Positions 35,537 to 44,524 of a stretch of 64,000 nt of DNA are shown here, in pieces (position 1 is the first letter of the stretch; each line of letters opens with the position of its first letter). The position numbers and the translations under genes were made by a program. The stretch is from positions 2,657,501-2,721,500 of the forward strand of contig NZ_FMHT01000003.1 of NCBI RefSeq assembly GCF_900091585.1, given 5' to 3'. Source of the stretch: Micromonospora nigra. Its GTDB lineage: Bacteria > Actinomycetota > Actinomycetes > Mycobacteriales > Micromonosporaceae. The notes beneath the pieces are model-generated. The model was given only the letters and a program-made list of their open reading frames with translations, did not search any database and was not told the DNA's origin.

Positions 35537-37216
35537 ATGACGCGCACCCTTCTCGTCTCCCCGGACCAGCCCGGCGCCTACCCCACGATCGGTGACGCGC
35601 TCGCGGCGGCCAGCGACGACACCGTCGTCTCGGTGACCCCCGGCACCTACTACGAGGCCCTGTTCGTCAACGACCGTGCGGTCACCGTCGTCGCCGCCCA
35701 GGGCGCCGGGACCGTGACCGTCGACGCCTCGTCCGGGGTCTACCCGACGGTGTCCTGCAACTCTGGGCGGCTGGAGCTGCGCGACCTGGTGCTCAAGGCC
35801 GGCGACGCGCCGGTGGTGGTTGTCGACCGGGCGACGCTCACCCTGACCGGCTGCGAGCTGAGCGCGGGGTTCGGCGCGGCCGTTCAGGTGGCCGGGCGGT
35901 CGGAGTTCACGCTGACCCGCTGCCGGGTGACGGGTGCCCGCTACGGCCTGGTGGTGGAGGATTCCGACGGCACCGTGGAGGGTTGCGAGTTCAGCGATCT
36001 CAGCGAGGACGGCATCATCGTGCGGATCGGCGCCGCGCCGACCATCCGCACCAGCACCATCACCCGCTGCGGCAACCGGGGTGTCTACGTCTACCAGTAC
36101 GGCCGACCGACCATCGAGGCGTGCGACATCTCGCAGACCGGTCACGCCGGCGTCGCGGTGGTGCACCAGAGCGCGCCCGTGCTGCGTCGCTGCCGCATCC
36201 GGGACACGCGGGGCCCGGCGGTCTCCTTCGCCCGTGGCTGCTCCGGCACGGTCGAGGAGTGCACCACGGAGAACACGGCGCTGCCGGCGATCGACGTGGC
36301 CGAGGGCGCGACGCCCACCGTCGTGACCGGCACGGCCAGCCGGGCGGCCACGTTCGGCGCGGCGGCGGCCCAGGCCGCCCCGCAGCAGGACACCGCCCGG
36401 GTCGAGAAGCTGCTGGCCGAACTCGACGCGATGGTCGGTCTGGAGTCGGTGAAGGAGGAGGTCCGCGGCCTCATCGACGAGATCCAGGTCAACGAGTGGC
36501 GACGCAGCGCCGGGCTGCCGGTGGGCACGGTCAGCCACCACCTGATCTTCGCGGGGGCGCCCGGCACCGGTAAGACCACGGTGGCCCGCATCTACGGCGA
36601 ACTGCTGGCGGCACTGGGGGCGTTGCCCGGCGGCGCGTTCCGCGAGGTGTCCCGACGTGACCTGGTCGGCCAGTACCTGGGCCACACGGCGGAGAAGACC
36701 GCCGCCGCCTTCGACGCCGCCCGGGGTGGGGTGCTGTTCGTCGACGAGGCGTACACGTTGTCCCGCTCGTTCGGCAGCGGCGGCGACTTCGGCCAGGAGG
36801 CCATCGACACGCTGGTCAAGCTCATGGAAGACCACCGCGACGAGGTGGCGGTCATCGCCGCCGGCTACACCGGGGAGATGCTCCAGTTCCTCGACGCCAA
36901 TCCGGGCCTGGCATCCCGCTTCGCCAAGACAGTCGAGTTCGGCAACTACTCGCCGGAGCAACTGGTGGTGATCGTCGAGCGGATGGCGGCCGGCGACGAG
37001 TACCTGCTCGCCGACGGTGTCGCCTTGGTGCTGCTGGCCCACTTCGGCTCGATCGAGCGGGACCAGAACTTCGGCAACGCGCGGGAGGCACGCAAGCTCT
37101 TCGAGGGTGTCCGCAAGGCACAGGCGCAGCGACTGCGCCAGTCCGGCCAACGGCCCAGCCTCGACGAGCTGCGCACCGTCACGGTCGGCGACGTCCGCGC
37201 CGCGATCGGTCGCTGA
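35537..37216 (+). CDS. beta-helix/AAA+ ATPase in the EccA position
   Basis: A 559-residue fusion. Residues 1-275 form a right-handed parallel beta-helix of the pectate-lyase type, with a PGTYYEAL start and repeated units such as LTLTGCELS, FTLTRCRVT, GTVEGCEFS, PTIEACDIS and PVLRRCRIR. Residues 285-559 are a CbxX/CfqX-class AAA+ ATPase: LDAMVGLESVKEEV, Walker A GAPGTGKT (Lys346), Walker B VLFVDEAY, a sensor AGYTGEM and a C-terminal NARE.RKLFE helix bundle. The AAA part matches EccA; in classic EccA the N-terminal part is a TPR domain instead. It directly precedes eccE. The many in-frame codons upstream of the ATG are non-coding shadow over the divergent promoter region. Confidence 0.92.
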   Translation: MTRTLLVSPDQPGAYPTIGDALAAASDDTVVSVTPGTYYEALFVNDRAVTVVAAQGAGTVTVDASSGVYPTVSCNSGRLELRDLVLKAGDAPVVVVDRATLTLTGCELSAGFGAAVQVAGRSEFTLTRCRVTGARYGLVVEDSDGTVEGCEFSDLSEDGIIVRIGAAPTIRTSTITRCGNRGVYVYQYGRPTIEACDISQTGHAGVAVVHQSAPVLRRCRIRDTRGPAVSFARGCSGTVEECTTENTALPAIDVAEGATPTVVTGTASRAATFGAAAAQAAPQQDTARVEKLLAELDAMVGLESVKEEVRGLIDEIQVNEWRRSAGLPVGTVSHHLIFAGAPGTGKTTVARIYGELLAALGALPGGAFREVSRRDLVGQYLGHTAEKTAAAFDAARGGVLFVDEAYTLSRSFGSGGDFGQEAIDTLVKLMEDHRDEVAVIAAGYTGEMLQFLDANPGLASRFAKTVEFGNYSPEQLVVIVERMAAGDEYLLADGVALVLLAHFGSIERDQNFGNAREARKLFEGVRKAQAQRLRQSGQRPSLDELRTVTVGDVRAAIGR

Positions 37217-37248
37217 GCGGTGCCGGTCACGGGGAAAGGGGACGCGCG

Positions 37249-38838
37249 GTGACGCATCCCGGGGCGGCACGGCCGGATGAGCCGGGCTGGCAGCAGCACC
37301 CAGGTGCACCGCCGACCGCCCGGCCGGGCCGGCAGGCGGCGGGACAGCAGGCCGCGCCGGGCCAACAGGTTGCGCCAGGACAGCAGGCGGCCGGACAGCA
37401 GGCCGTAGCGGGCCAGCGGGCGGTGTCTCCGCAGCAGGCGGGCGCGCCGGCACCCGCGCCGACCCTGAGCACCGTGGGGGCGGGGCAGGTCTGGGCCGCG
37501 CAGCGCGGGCAGGGTCGGGCCACGGCCGGCACCGCGTACGGCAGCCGGGCGGCGGCCGAGGCCCAGGTTGCCGCAGCCGGGCGGGGCACCGCCGCGACGT
37601 CGGCCGCACCGCCCGCGCGACCGGTGGCGGCCACCGCAGCGCAGCCGACCGGCGAGGCGGAGGCCGCGACCGAGGCGGCCACCCCGGTGGTACGCCCGCA
37701 CCGGCGCGAGCTGCGGGTCGGCGGAGTGCACGTGGCACAACTGGTGGCCTGGCAGTCCGCCGTGGCGGCGGTGCTCGCCGCGTACCCGCACGGGGTACCG
37801 CTCACGGTCGCGGTGGCCGCCGGCGCGCTGCTGCTGGTCTCGCCGACGGTGGTGCGGTTCCGGGGGCGTTGGGCCTACCGGTGGCTGAGCGTCTGGTGGG
37901 GCTACCGGGGGCGCAGTCGGCAGCTCACCGCGAGCGGCCCGGACACCGCCCTGCACCTGTTGACGCACGTCGAGGGCAGCGTCGAGCTGGACGCGGTCGA
38001 GATCGACGACCAACCGGCGGTGCTGCTGACCCACCGGGGCGGCCTGTGCGCCGTGTTCGAGGTCGACCCGACGGAGGGTGCCCTGCTGGTGGGGGCACCG
38101 CAGGCGTTGCCCTCCCCGGTGGTGCTGCTGCCGGCCGCCGACCCCAAGGCCCCGCCGATCGTGGTGCAGCTGCTCATCCAGGTCACGCCGGCACCCCGCG
38201 CCCGATCGGGTGCCGCTGCCGTGGACCGGGCGTACCGGGAGCTGACGGGCGGAGAGGTGCCGGCGAGCCGGCAGGCCTGGGTGGTGCTCCAGGCCGCGCG
38301 TACCCCGGATCTCCATGCCGACCGGGATCTGCGCCCGACCCTGACCGCGGCGATCCGGCGGCTGCGGCGGCAACTGCGCCAGGATCGGGTCACCGCGCGG
38401 ATGCTCAACCGGGACGAGGTGCTCGCCGCCGTCGCCCACCTCACCCAGCTCGCGGGCGATCCGTCCGGCGCGGGAGACCGGCCGGCGGCCCGGGAGGACT
38501 GGCGGATCTGGTCCACCCAGGACACCGCGCAGAGTTGTCACCGGCTGCTGCGCTGGCCGGACCGGGCGTGGGAGGTCGACCCGCTGCTGCGGGGGCTGCC
38601 CGCCGCCAGCGCCGTGGTGTCGATCGCCGCGACTCGGGACAGCACCCGTGCCGGCGACGACGAGGTCGCCGTGGAGGTGGCGTTCCGGCTGATCGGCACC
38701 GATCCGGCGGCCCTCGACACCGCCGACCGGGCCCTGGACGAGGCGATCCGTCGGCACGGTGGTCGCCTGCAACGACTCGACGGCGAACACGCCCATGGCG
38801 TTGCCGCCACCCTGCCGCTCGGAGGGTTCCTGCGGTGA
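37249..38838 (+). CDS. eccE: ESX core protein EccE
   Basis: A 529-residue EccE-type protein. A Gln/Ala/Pro-rich cytoplasmic head of about 150 residues (repeated AGQQA and GQQ units) is followed by two transmembrane helices around residues 160-205 (AVAAVLAAYPHGV, VAVAAGALLLVSP) and a large mixed alpha/beta domain containing the family-typical FRGRWAYRWLSVWWGYR segment. EccE sits at the edge of the type VII core complex. The GTG start has AAAGGGGA about 6 nt upstream. The stop overlaps the next start (GTGA). The long Gln-rich head is unusual compared with mycobacterial EccE. Confidence 0.9.
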   Translation: MTHPGAARPDEPGWQQHPGAPPTARPGRQAAGQQAAPGQQVAPGQQAAGQQAVAGQRAVSPQQAGAPAPAPTLSTVGAGQVWAAQRGQGRATAGTAYGSRAAAEAQVAAAGRGTAATSAAPPARPVAATAAQPTGEAEAATEAATPVVRPHRRELRVGGVHVAQLVAWQSAVAAVLAAYPHGVPLTVAVAAGALLLVSPTVVRFRGRWAYRWLSVWWGYRGRSRQLTASGPDTALHLLTHVEGSVELDAVEIDDQPAVLLTHRGGLCAVFEVDPTEGALLVGAPQALPSPVVLLPAADPKAPPIVVQLLIQVTPAPRARSGAAAVDRAYRELTGGEVPASRQAWVVLQAARTPDLHADRDLRPTLTAAIRRLRRQLRQDRVTARMLNRDEVLAAVAHLTQLAGDPSGAGDRPAAREDWRIWSTQDTAQSCHRLLRWPDRAWEVDPLLRGLPAASAVVSIAATRDSTRAGDDEVAVEVAFRLIGTDPAALDTADRALDEAIRRHGGRLQRLDGEHAHGVAATLPLGGFLR

Positions 38839-39527
38839 ACGGTGCCGCCTTCCCCGGCAGCCGGATGGGGCTGCACGTCACCTCCACCCCGACGGTGGCC
38901 GGGTTGCATCTCGTCGCCGGGGGCGGCGGCCTGGTCGTCGGGCGCAACCGGCAGCAGGAGCCCGTCGGGTTGCGGCTGTTCCGGGCCGAGCCCACCCGAC
39001 TGATGCTCACCGGCGGGGTGCGCTGCGCGGAGCTGCTTGCCTTCCGGGCCCTCGCTCTCGGGGCGCGCCTGTTCATCCAGACGGCCCGTGAGCAGGAGTG
39101 GGACGCGGTCCTGCGCCGCTGCGTCATCGGCCGGGAGGTCGCCTCGTTCCTGCCCCCGGGCGTCGCGCCGCCGACCCCGGCGACCCCGACCGAACCGCAG
39201 CTCGTGGTCATCGACACCGGGCCGGTGACCGGGCCGGACACGAGCCTCGCCGCGCCGTGGCGGGCCACCCTGGTGGTTCGCGACGAGTTGGCCGGCTGGG
39301 ACGTGGAGGTGCTGGTGCGCAGCGACATCGTGGTGTTGCAGCGGCTCACCGAGCCGGAGGCCGTGACGGCGGCGACGGCACTCGGGCTGGTCAGCGTGCA
39401 GAGCTGGTTCACCCAACTGCACCCGGAGATGGTCGGCCTGATCACCAGGGGCAAGGTGCAGTGGGTGACGCTCAGCATGACACCGACCGAGCGCCAGCTG
39501 ATCGGGCCTGTGGCACGGGGGCAGTGA
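38835..39527 (+). CDS. conserved-looking unknown protein coupled to eccE
   Basis: A 230-residue soluble alpha/beta protein of unrecognised family. It opens with a beta-rich part (GLHLVAGGGGLVVGRN, GLRLFRAEPTRLMLTGGV) and continues with a Rossmann-like alternation including ALALGARLFIQTAREQEWDAVLRR and LVVIDTGPVTG, ending in helices around SWFTQLHPEMVGLITRG. There are no membrane segments. The GTG start overlaps the eccE stop (GTGA), so it is made with EccE and is likely a cytosolic accessory of the core complex. The FIQTAREQ region looks like a degenerate ATPase fold, but no P-loop is visible. Confidence 0.7.
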   Translation: MNGAAFPGSRMGLHVTSTPTVAGLHLVAGGGGLVVGRNRQQEPVGLRLFRAEPTRLMLTGGVRCAELLAFRALALGARLFIQTAREQEWDAVLRRCVIGREVASFLPPGVAPPTPATPTEPQLVVIDTGPVTGPDTSLAAPWRATLVVRDELAGWDVEVLVRSDIVVLQRLTEPEAVTAATALGLVSVQSWFTQLHPEMVGLITRGKVQWVTLSMTPTERQLIGPVARGQ

Positions 39528-39587
39528 CCGGACCCTGGCGTTCCGGCTCGCCGGCGTCGCGGTGGGCGTGAGGGTCGCGGTCGCCGC

Positions 39588-39614
39588 GTCCGTCCGTCCG
39601 TCCGTCCGTCCGTC
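39588..39614. repeat. tetranucleotide tract (gtcc)6
   Basis: Six consecutive gtcc units plus a partial seventh. A tract of this kind can change length by slipped-strand pairing. It is 61 bp after the last ESX gene and 377 bp before the subtilase start, so it is not in a coding frame. Confidence 0.9.
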
Positions 39615-39806
39615 GAGTGTCGACGACGGGTTTCTGCCCCCGCGACGGTTCGGTACGTCCGAAGTGTCGTGCAACCGAGGCGCAGCGCCCGAGGACGCAA
39701 GCTGGCCGGCTGAGATTCCCGCCAGGTGGTGGCAGGGGTGACTGGTCGCCGGGTCGCCGACCGCTCGGCCGGTGACCCGGCCGGTGAGCTGGTCCGCCGG
39801 ACGCAA

Positions 39807-39820
39807 GGAATCGCGATTCC
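39807..39820. promoter_or_regulatory. perfect 14-bp palindrome upstream of subtilase
   Basis: ggaatcgcgattcc is a perfect palindrome placed about 170 bp before the subtilase ATG, at the edge of an AT-rich region. It could be an operator for a dimeric regulator. No second copy was noticed in the window. Confidence 0.35.
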
Positions 39821-39990
39821 CGCAACATCCGAGAATGCAAGATCGCTTTTTCGCAGTTCATTTTTCATATCGCGAAACACAGGACGCGCATACATGTACG
39901 TCAATGCAGCGTTAGGATCCTCGCAATGTCAGGACGCTCTCTGCGGGGCAACCACCTCGCGGGGGCCACCCACAGTAGGAGGACTGGGAG

Positions 39991-41226
<1,236 letters not shown>

Positions 41227-41243
41227 TCCCATCGACCCGGGTC

Positions 41244-41280
41244 GCCCCGGCCCCGAGGGCACATTCCTCGGGACCGGGGC
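41244..41280 (+). terminator. hairpin terminator after subtilase
   Basis: 15-bp arms (gccccggccccgagg and cctcgggaccggggc, one mismatch) enclose a 7-nt loop and start 18 bp after the stop codon. Confidence 0.8.
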
Positions 41281-41348
41281 GTCCCCCGCTCCGCACCGGT
41301 TGGTCCGGCGCGTGACCGGCGACCAGACCGTCGCGTCGGGCCGCGACG

Positions 41349-41411
41349 ACAACCGGCCCGGACGACGTCCGGCCACGACCACAACCGGCCCGGACCACGT
41401 CCGGCCACGAC
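41349..41411. repeat. two 31-bp direct repeats
   Basis: Two near-identical 31-bp units, 41349-41379 and 41381-41411, differ at one base (gacgacgtcc versus gaccacgtcc). They lie between the subtilase terminator and the 3' end of the GNAT gene. No coding role is evident; they may be part of an additional structured 3' region. Confidence 0.8.
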
Positions 41412-41440
41412 GACACCGCTCGCGCCGCGACACGGCGGTG

Positions 41441-42052
41441 TCAGTGCCGGCCCGCCTCCCACATCCCGCGCGTCATCTCGTATTCGACCTCACCCTGCTC
41501 CGTCCCCGGCAGCGGGTCGTCCCAGGCCGGGAAGTACGTCCTGACGTGCCGCATCCCGACGGCCCGCAACACGCCCCGGGAACCGGTGTTCACGGCCATG
41601 GTCTGCGCGATCACCCGGCGCTGCCCCACCGTGTCGAAGGCGTGTCGCAGCAGCACCCTGGACGCTTCGCTGGCCAGCCCTCGACGCCAGTACCGGCGGA
41701 CGAGCCGGTAGCCCAGTTCGGCGACGGTCGGGTCGTCGGGCTGGTCGGGACCGTGCGCCGGGGGGAGCATCATCAACCCGACGAACTCGCCCTCCTCCTC
41801 GCGGGTCGGCGGGGTCGAGCCGGGGACCGCGCCGCCGGTGCCGAACGCCATCCAGTAACCCAGCCCGTCGACCCTGCCCGCCAGGGCGATCCGCTGCGCG
41901 TGGGACGCGAGAACCTCGTCGCGGGAACGTGCCCGACCCCAGATGAAGCGGAGCACCTCCGGATCGGCGTCGAGCGCAATCTCCAGGTCCAGATGCCGGT
42001 CGGCGAGGGGCACCAGGAGCAGCCGGTCGGTGGTGAGCACGGGTTGGGGCAC
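41441..42052 (-). CDS. GNAT-family N-acetyltransferase (RimJ/RimL type)
   Basis: A 203-residue acetyltransferase. It starts with LTTDRLLLVPLADRHLD, typical of the RimJ/RimL-like GNAT class, followed by a long loop, a central strand with VAELGYRLVRRYWRRGLASEASRVLLRHAF (the RGLASEA acetyl-CoA pyrophosphate loop) and VIAQTMAVNTGSRGVLRAVGMRHV (the N-S-x-x-V-x-x-x-G-M substrate/CoA helix). Substrate unknown; members acetylate protein N-termini, antibiotics or small amines. The GTG start is preceded by only a weak ribosome site, but the frame further upstream is a shadow. A monocistronic gene with a possible pseudogene on the other side. Confidence 0.9.
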   Translation of the reverse strand: MPQPVLTTDRLLLVPLADRHLDLEIALDADPEVLRFIWGRARSRDEVLASHAQRIALAGRVDGLGYWMAFGTGGAVPGSTPPTREEEGEFVGLMMLPPAHGPDQPDDPTVAELGYRLVRRYWRRGLASEASRVLLRHAFDTVGQRRVIAQTMAVNTGSRGVLRAVGMRHVRTYFPAWDDPLPGTEQGEVEYEMTRGMWEAGRH

Positions 42053-42054
42053 CC

Positions 42055-42500
42055 GGCGATGCTCGCACGCCGCTGCTCCTCGCGGTCGACACGGTGCGCC
42101 GGGCCGACGACGGGGACGGGGCCGTCCGGTTGGCGAGCCTCGCCGGCCATCTGCCGGTGTCCGGCCCGGCCGTGCTGCTGGGCCACGACCTTTCCGCCCC
42201 CGACCTCGAACGTTGGACACCGTGGACCGCCCGGGGCCGGGTGGCCGGCGGCACGCTGGCCGTCGAGGAGGCACCCGCCCGCACCGCTGGCACCGCCGCT
42301 CAGCCTGGCAACGGTTGACCCGTCAGCGGCGGCCCGCCCGGGAGTGCCGCCACGCCCTCGACGCCGACACTGCTGCTCGGCAGCCAGGAACACGGGTCGC
42401 GGGCCGGTAGTCGGGCCCGACGGCACCTGGTCGGCCGCGCGCTGCGTCGGCTCCACGCCACCGGGGCCGCCGAGGCGACCACCGGTGCCCGAGACGCGGC
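42055..42500 (+). pseudogene. possible decayed coding sequence interrupted by a stop
   Basis: About 450 bp lack an intact gene. One plus-strand frame has strongly coding-like third-position GC on both sides of an in-frame TGA at 42316-42318: before it DARTPLLLAVDTVRRADDG and AVLLGHDLSAPDLERW, after it TPTLLLGSQEHG and HLVGRALRRLHATGAAEATT. No ribosome site or good start is seen, and the region joins the 3' end of the convergent cupin gene. I do not recognise the parent family. GC-rich DNA can mimic such bias, so this is tentative. Confidence 0.3.
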
Positions 42501-42833
42501 CTACGCGAGCTTGGCGACGGTGAGCAGCACCGCGGCGTCCTCGATCGCCGCCAGGGAGTGTCGGGCGTCCGGTACGACGAGCACGTCGCCGGTTGCGCCT
42601 TCCCAGGCCGAGTCTCGGGTGGCCAGGCGGACCCGCCCGTGCAGGACGTGGACGGTGGCCTCGCCCGGGTTCTCGTGCTCGTCCAGCCCCGCACCGGCAC
42701 GCAGGGCGATGAGTGTCTGCCGCAGGGTGTGCGTCTGCCCGCCGACGACGGTCTGGGCGCTGCGACCACTGGACGACGCTCGCGCCTTCTCCAGATGCTC
42801 GACGGTGAGGATGGCCAGCGACGACTTCTGCAC
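42501..42833 (-). CDS. small single-domain cupin
   Basis: A 110-residue cupin with the two conserved barrel motifs: GAGLDEHENPGEATVHVLHGRV (motif 1, containing the H-E-N metal-ligand region and the trailing Glu/His) and GDVLVVPDARHSLAAIED (motif 2, P...H). Cupins of this size act as metal-binding dioxygenase-like proteins, isomerases or sensors; the substrate is not predictable here. It is followed closely (58 bp, same direction) by nothing else of its operon, with the membrane-anchored protein lying upstream on the same strand. Confidence 0.88.
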   Translation of the reverse strand: MQKSSLAILTVEHLEKARASSSGRSAQTVVGGQTHTLRQTLIALRAGAGLDEHENPGEATVHVLHGRVRLATRDSAWEGATGDVLVVPDARHSLAAIEDAAVLLTVAKLA

Positions 42834-42891
42834 TGCACGGCTCCTTCGGGTGTCGGGCGGCTCGCCACGATCGTACGGTCGGCTGTGCCGC

Positions 42892-43638
42892 TCAGCGGTC
42901 GGCTTCGGTGCGCTCGACGGTCAGCGTGGAGACCCCGGCGGTCGCGTCGATGTCGTAGCGGTCGGTCGCCGACGCCCACTGCGGCGGGGTGATCACCGTG
43001 CCGCCGGCCACGCCGGACCGGGTGGCCCCGTCGACGGTGACCGAGCCGGCTCCACCACCGACGCGTACCTGCACCGGCGCGTCACCGGCAAGGCGGACGA
43101 CGACCTGACTCGCCCCGCCGCCGAGCACGGTGCGTTGCGTCCCCTCCGGCGGTGGCAGGGTCAGCTCGATCCGGTTGGCCCCGGCGGTGAACTCGATGTC
43201 ACCGACCCGGGCGTTGCGCAGGTCGAGGTGTTGTTCCTTGGCTCCGCCGTTGAGCCGTACGTTCCAGCGAACCGACTCGCCCAGCACCACCTCCACGACG
43301 GCCGGGCCGTCGCGCCCGGTGCCGCGCAGATTGGTCAGCAGGCTGCCATCGGTCAGGGAGACCGCCGGGCGGACGCTGGCGTCGCGCGGGGTGGACACCC
43401 GGTATGCGTCGTCACCCAGGTCGGCGGTGCGCAGCCGGATCACGTCAGCACCGTCGAGCAGAACGAAGGTGGCCTCGCGCAGGTCGTCGACGGCACCGGT
43501 GACGACGTGCCCGGAACGGCCGTCGTCCCTGGTCGTCACCCACGTCCAGCCGGCGACCAGCACCACCACCACGACCAGCAGGGCCGCGCCGAGCAACCAC
43601 CACAACCGTCGCCCGCCAAGCGTCTGAGCGTTCTCCAC
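42892..43638 (-). CDS. membrane-anchored protein with beta-rich extracellular domain
   Basis: A 248-residue protein. It has a short cytoplasmic start (ENAQTLGGRR), one transmembrane helix (residues 11-32, WWLLGAALLVVVVVLVAGW) and an outside domain of repeated short strands (EHLDLRNARVGDIEFTAG, ASQVVVRLAG, GSVTVDG), resembling the beta-solenoid/DUF4097-type adhesin-like folds. No enzyme motif is seen. The GTG start has GGAGG 4 nt upstream. It is divergent from the TetR gene across a spacer of about 150 bp that contains two of the operator palindromes, so TetR may also control it. Confidence 0.75.
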   Translation of the reverse strand: MENAQTLGGRRLWWLLGAALLVVVVVLVAGWTWVTTRDDGRSGHVVTGAVDDLREATFVLLDGADVIRLRTADLGDDAYRVSTPRDASVRPAVSLTDGSLLTNLRGTGRDGPAVVEVVLGESVRWNVRLNGGAKEQHLDLRNARVGDIEFTAGANRIELTLPPPEGTQRTVLGGGASQVVVRLAGDAPVQVRVGGGAGSVTVDGATRSGVAGGTVITPPQWASATDRYDIDATAGVSTLTVERTEADR

Positions 43639-43724
43639 GTCGCCTCCGCATCTCGGTGACCGCCACGGGGCTACTACCCACAACACGTGTCGCCGACTCA
43701 GGTGGGGCAGCCGGAGCCGCCCTC

Positions 43725-43740
43725 TTGACCGGACGGTCAA
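43725..43740. promoter_or_regulatory. TetR operator candidate 1
   Basis: ttgaccggacggtcaa, an inverted repeat of TTGACCG/CGGTCAA type in the spacer between the membrane protein and TetR genes. The half-sites match the two other copies at 43756 and 44417. Confidence 0.7.
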
Positions 43741-43755
43741 CTGCCCCCTAGGCTC

Positions 43756-43775
43756 AGTTGACCGATCAGTCAACT
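43756..43775. promoter_or_regulatory. TetR operator candidate 2
   Basis: agttgaccgatcagtcaact, a 20-bp inverted repeat 17 bp before the TetR ATG, well placed for autorepression. Confidence 0.8.
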
Positions 43776-43791
43776 CCGGAGGTCCTCGCAC

Positions 43792-44379
43792 ATGCCGTCC
43801 GACACCCGGGACCGGCTCGTCCGTGTCGCCCGCGACCTCATCCACGGCTCCTCGTACGCAGAGGTCAGTGTGGAGGACATCTGCGCCGCCGCCGACGTAC
43901 GACGAGGCAGCCTCTACCACTTCTTCGCCTCGAAGGAGGCGCTCGGCCTGGCCGTGCTGGAGGCCAACTGGGCGATGATGCGGGCCCTGCTCGACGAGGC
44001 CTTCGACGCCGAGATCCCACCACTGGACCGCATCGACCGCTTCGTCGCGGGCTTCGCCGCCATGATGGCCAGGGCCCGCAACGAAATGCCCACGACACCC
44101 GGCTGCCCGCTGGGCAACCTGACGGCGGAGCTGTCCACCGCCGACGCCGCCACCCGCACCCGGATCACCGAGATCCTCGACTCCTGGGCGCGCTACTTCT
44201 CCGACGCGGTCCGGGAGGCGCAGGTTCGCGGCGACCTGCCCGGCGCGATCGACCCCCGGACCGCCGCGCTCGGCATCCTCGCCCACCTACAGGGGATGGC
44301 GCTGCTCGCCAAGGCGTACGACCAGCCACGGCTGGTCGAGCAGTCCCGCGCCGCGGTCCGGGCCCTCCTGGGCGCCTGA
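43792..44379 (+). CDS. TetR-family transcriptional regulator
   Basis: A 195-residue TetR regulator. Its N-terminal HTH (residues 5-50: RLVRVARDLIHGSSYAEVSVEDICAAADVRRGSLYHFF) carries the family YHFF.SKE motif, and a helical ligand-binding domain follows with PGCPLGNLTAELS, a segment typical of the subgroup that controls redox- or electrophile-responsive genes. GGAGG lies 8 nt upstream of the ATG. Two operator palindromes precede it, and a third precedes the next gene, so it probably represses itself and the thioredoxin-fold protein downstream. The ligand is unknown. Confidence 0.95.
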   Translation: MPSDTRDRLVRVARDLIHGSSYAEVSVEDICAAADVRRGSLYHFFASKEALGLAVLEANWAMMRALLDEAFDAEIPPLDRIDRFVAGFAAMMARARNEMPTTPGCPLGNLTAELSTADAATRTRITEILDSWARYFSDAVREAQVRGDLPGAIDPRTAALGILAHLQGMALLAKAYDQPRLVEQSRAAVRALLGA

Positions 44380-44416
44380 GCGTCACCGCCCTCGACCAGC
44401 CTCGCCACACCCCGCC

Positions 44417-44436
44417 AGTTGACCGAACAGTCAAGT
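44417..44436. promoter_or_regulatory. TetR operator candidate 3
   Basis: agttgaccgaacagtcaagt, the same inverted repeat as the two sites upstream of the TetR gene, placed 34-97 bp before the four possible starts of the thioredoxin-fold gene. Confidence 0.75.
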
Positions 44437-44440
44437 TCCC

Positions 44441-44524
44441 GGAGGTTCCCGTGACCCGGACCGAGATTCCCGTGACCCGGACCGAGATTCCCGTGACCCA
44501 GACGGAGGTTCCCATGACCCAGAC
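44441..44524 (+). repeat. four 21-bp tandem repeats, each carrying a start codon
   Basis: Four consecutive 21-bp units of the form (gg/c)ag(g/a)ttccc(g/a)tgaccc(g/a)gac. Each places GTG (44451, 44472, 44493) or ATG (44514) after a purine-rich segment. Because 21 is a multiple of three, all four starts are in frame with the thioredoxin-fold gene. Units 1 and 4 keep GGAGG; units 2 and 3 have GAGA. Confidence 0.9.

Larger units (their letters stand above)
39528..39990. other. 463-bp intergenic region with simple repeat and AT-rich stretch
   Basis: No open frame here looks coding. It contains a (gtcc)6 tract, a 14-bp perfect palindrome and, at about 39830-39915, an AT-rich stretch that stands out in this very GC-rich sequence. 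The AT-rich part lies about 80-160 bp upstream of the subtilase start and probably contains its promoter. No terminator hairpin was clear after the unknown gene ending at 39527. Confidence 0.7.

Noticed and set aside
39588..39614. CRISPR or phase-variable coding repeat
   Set aside because: A simple tetranucleotide tract outside any coding frame.
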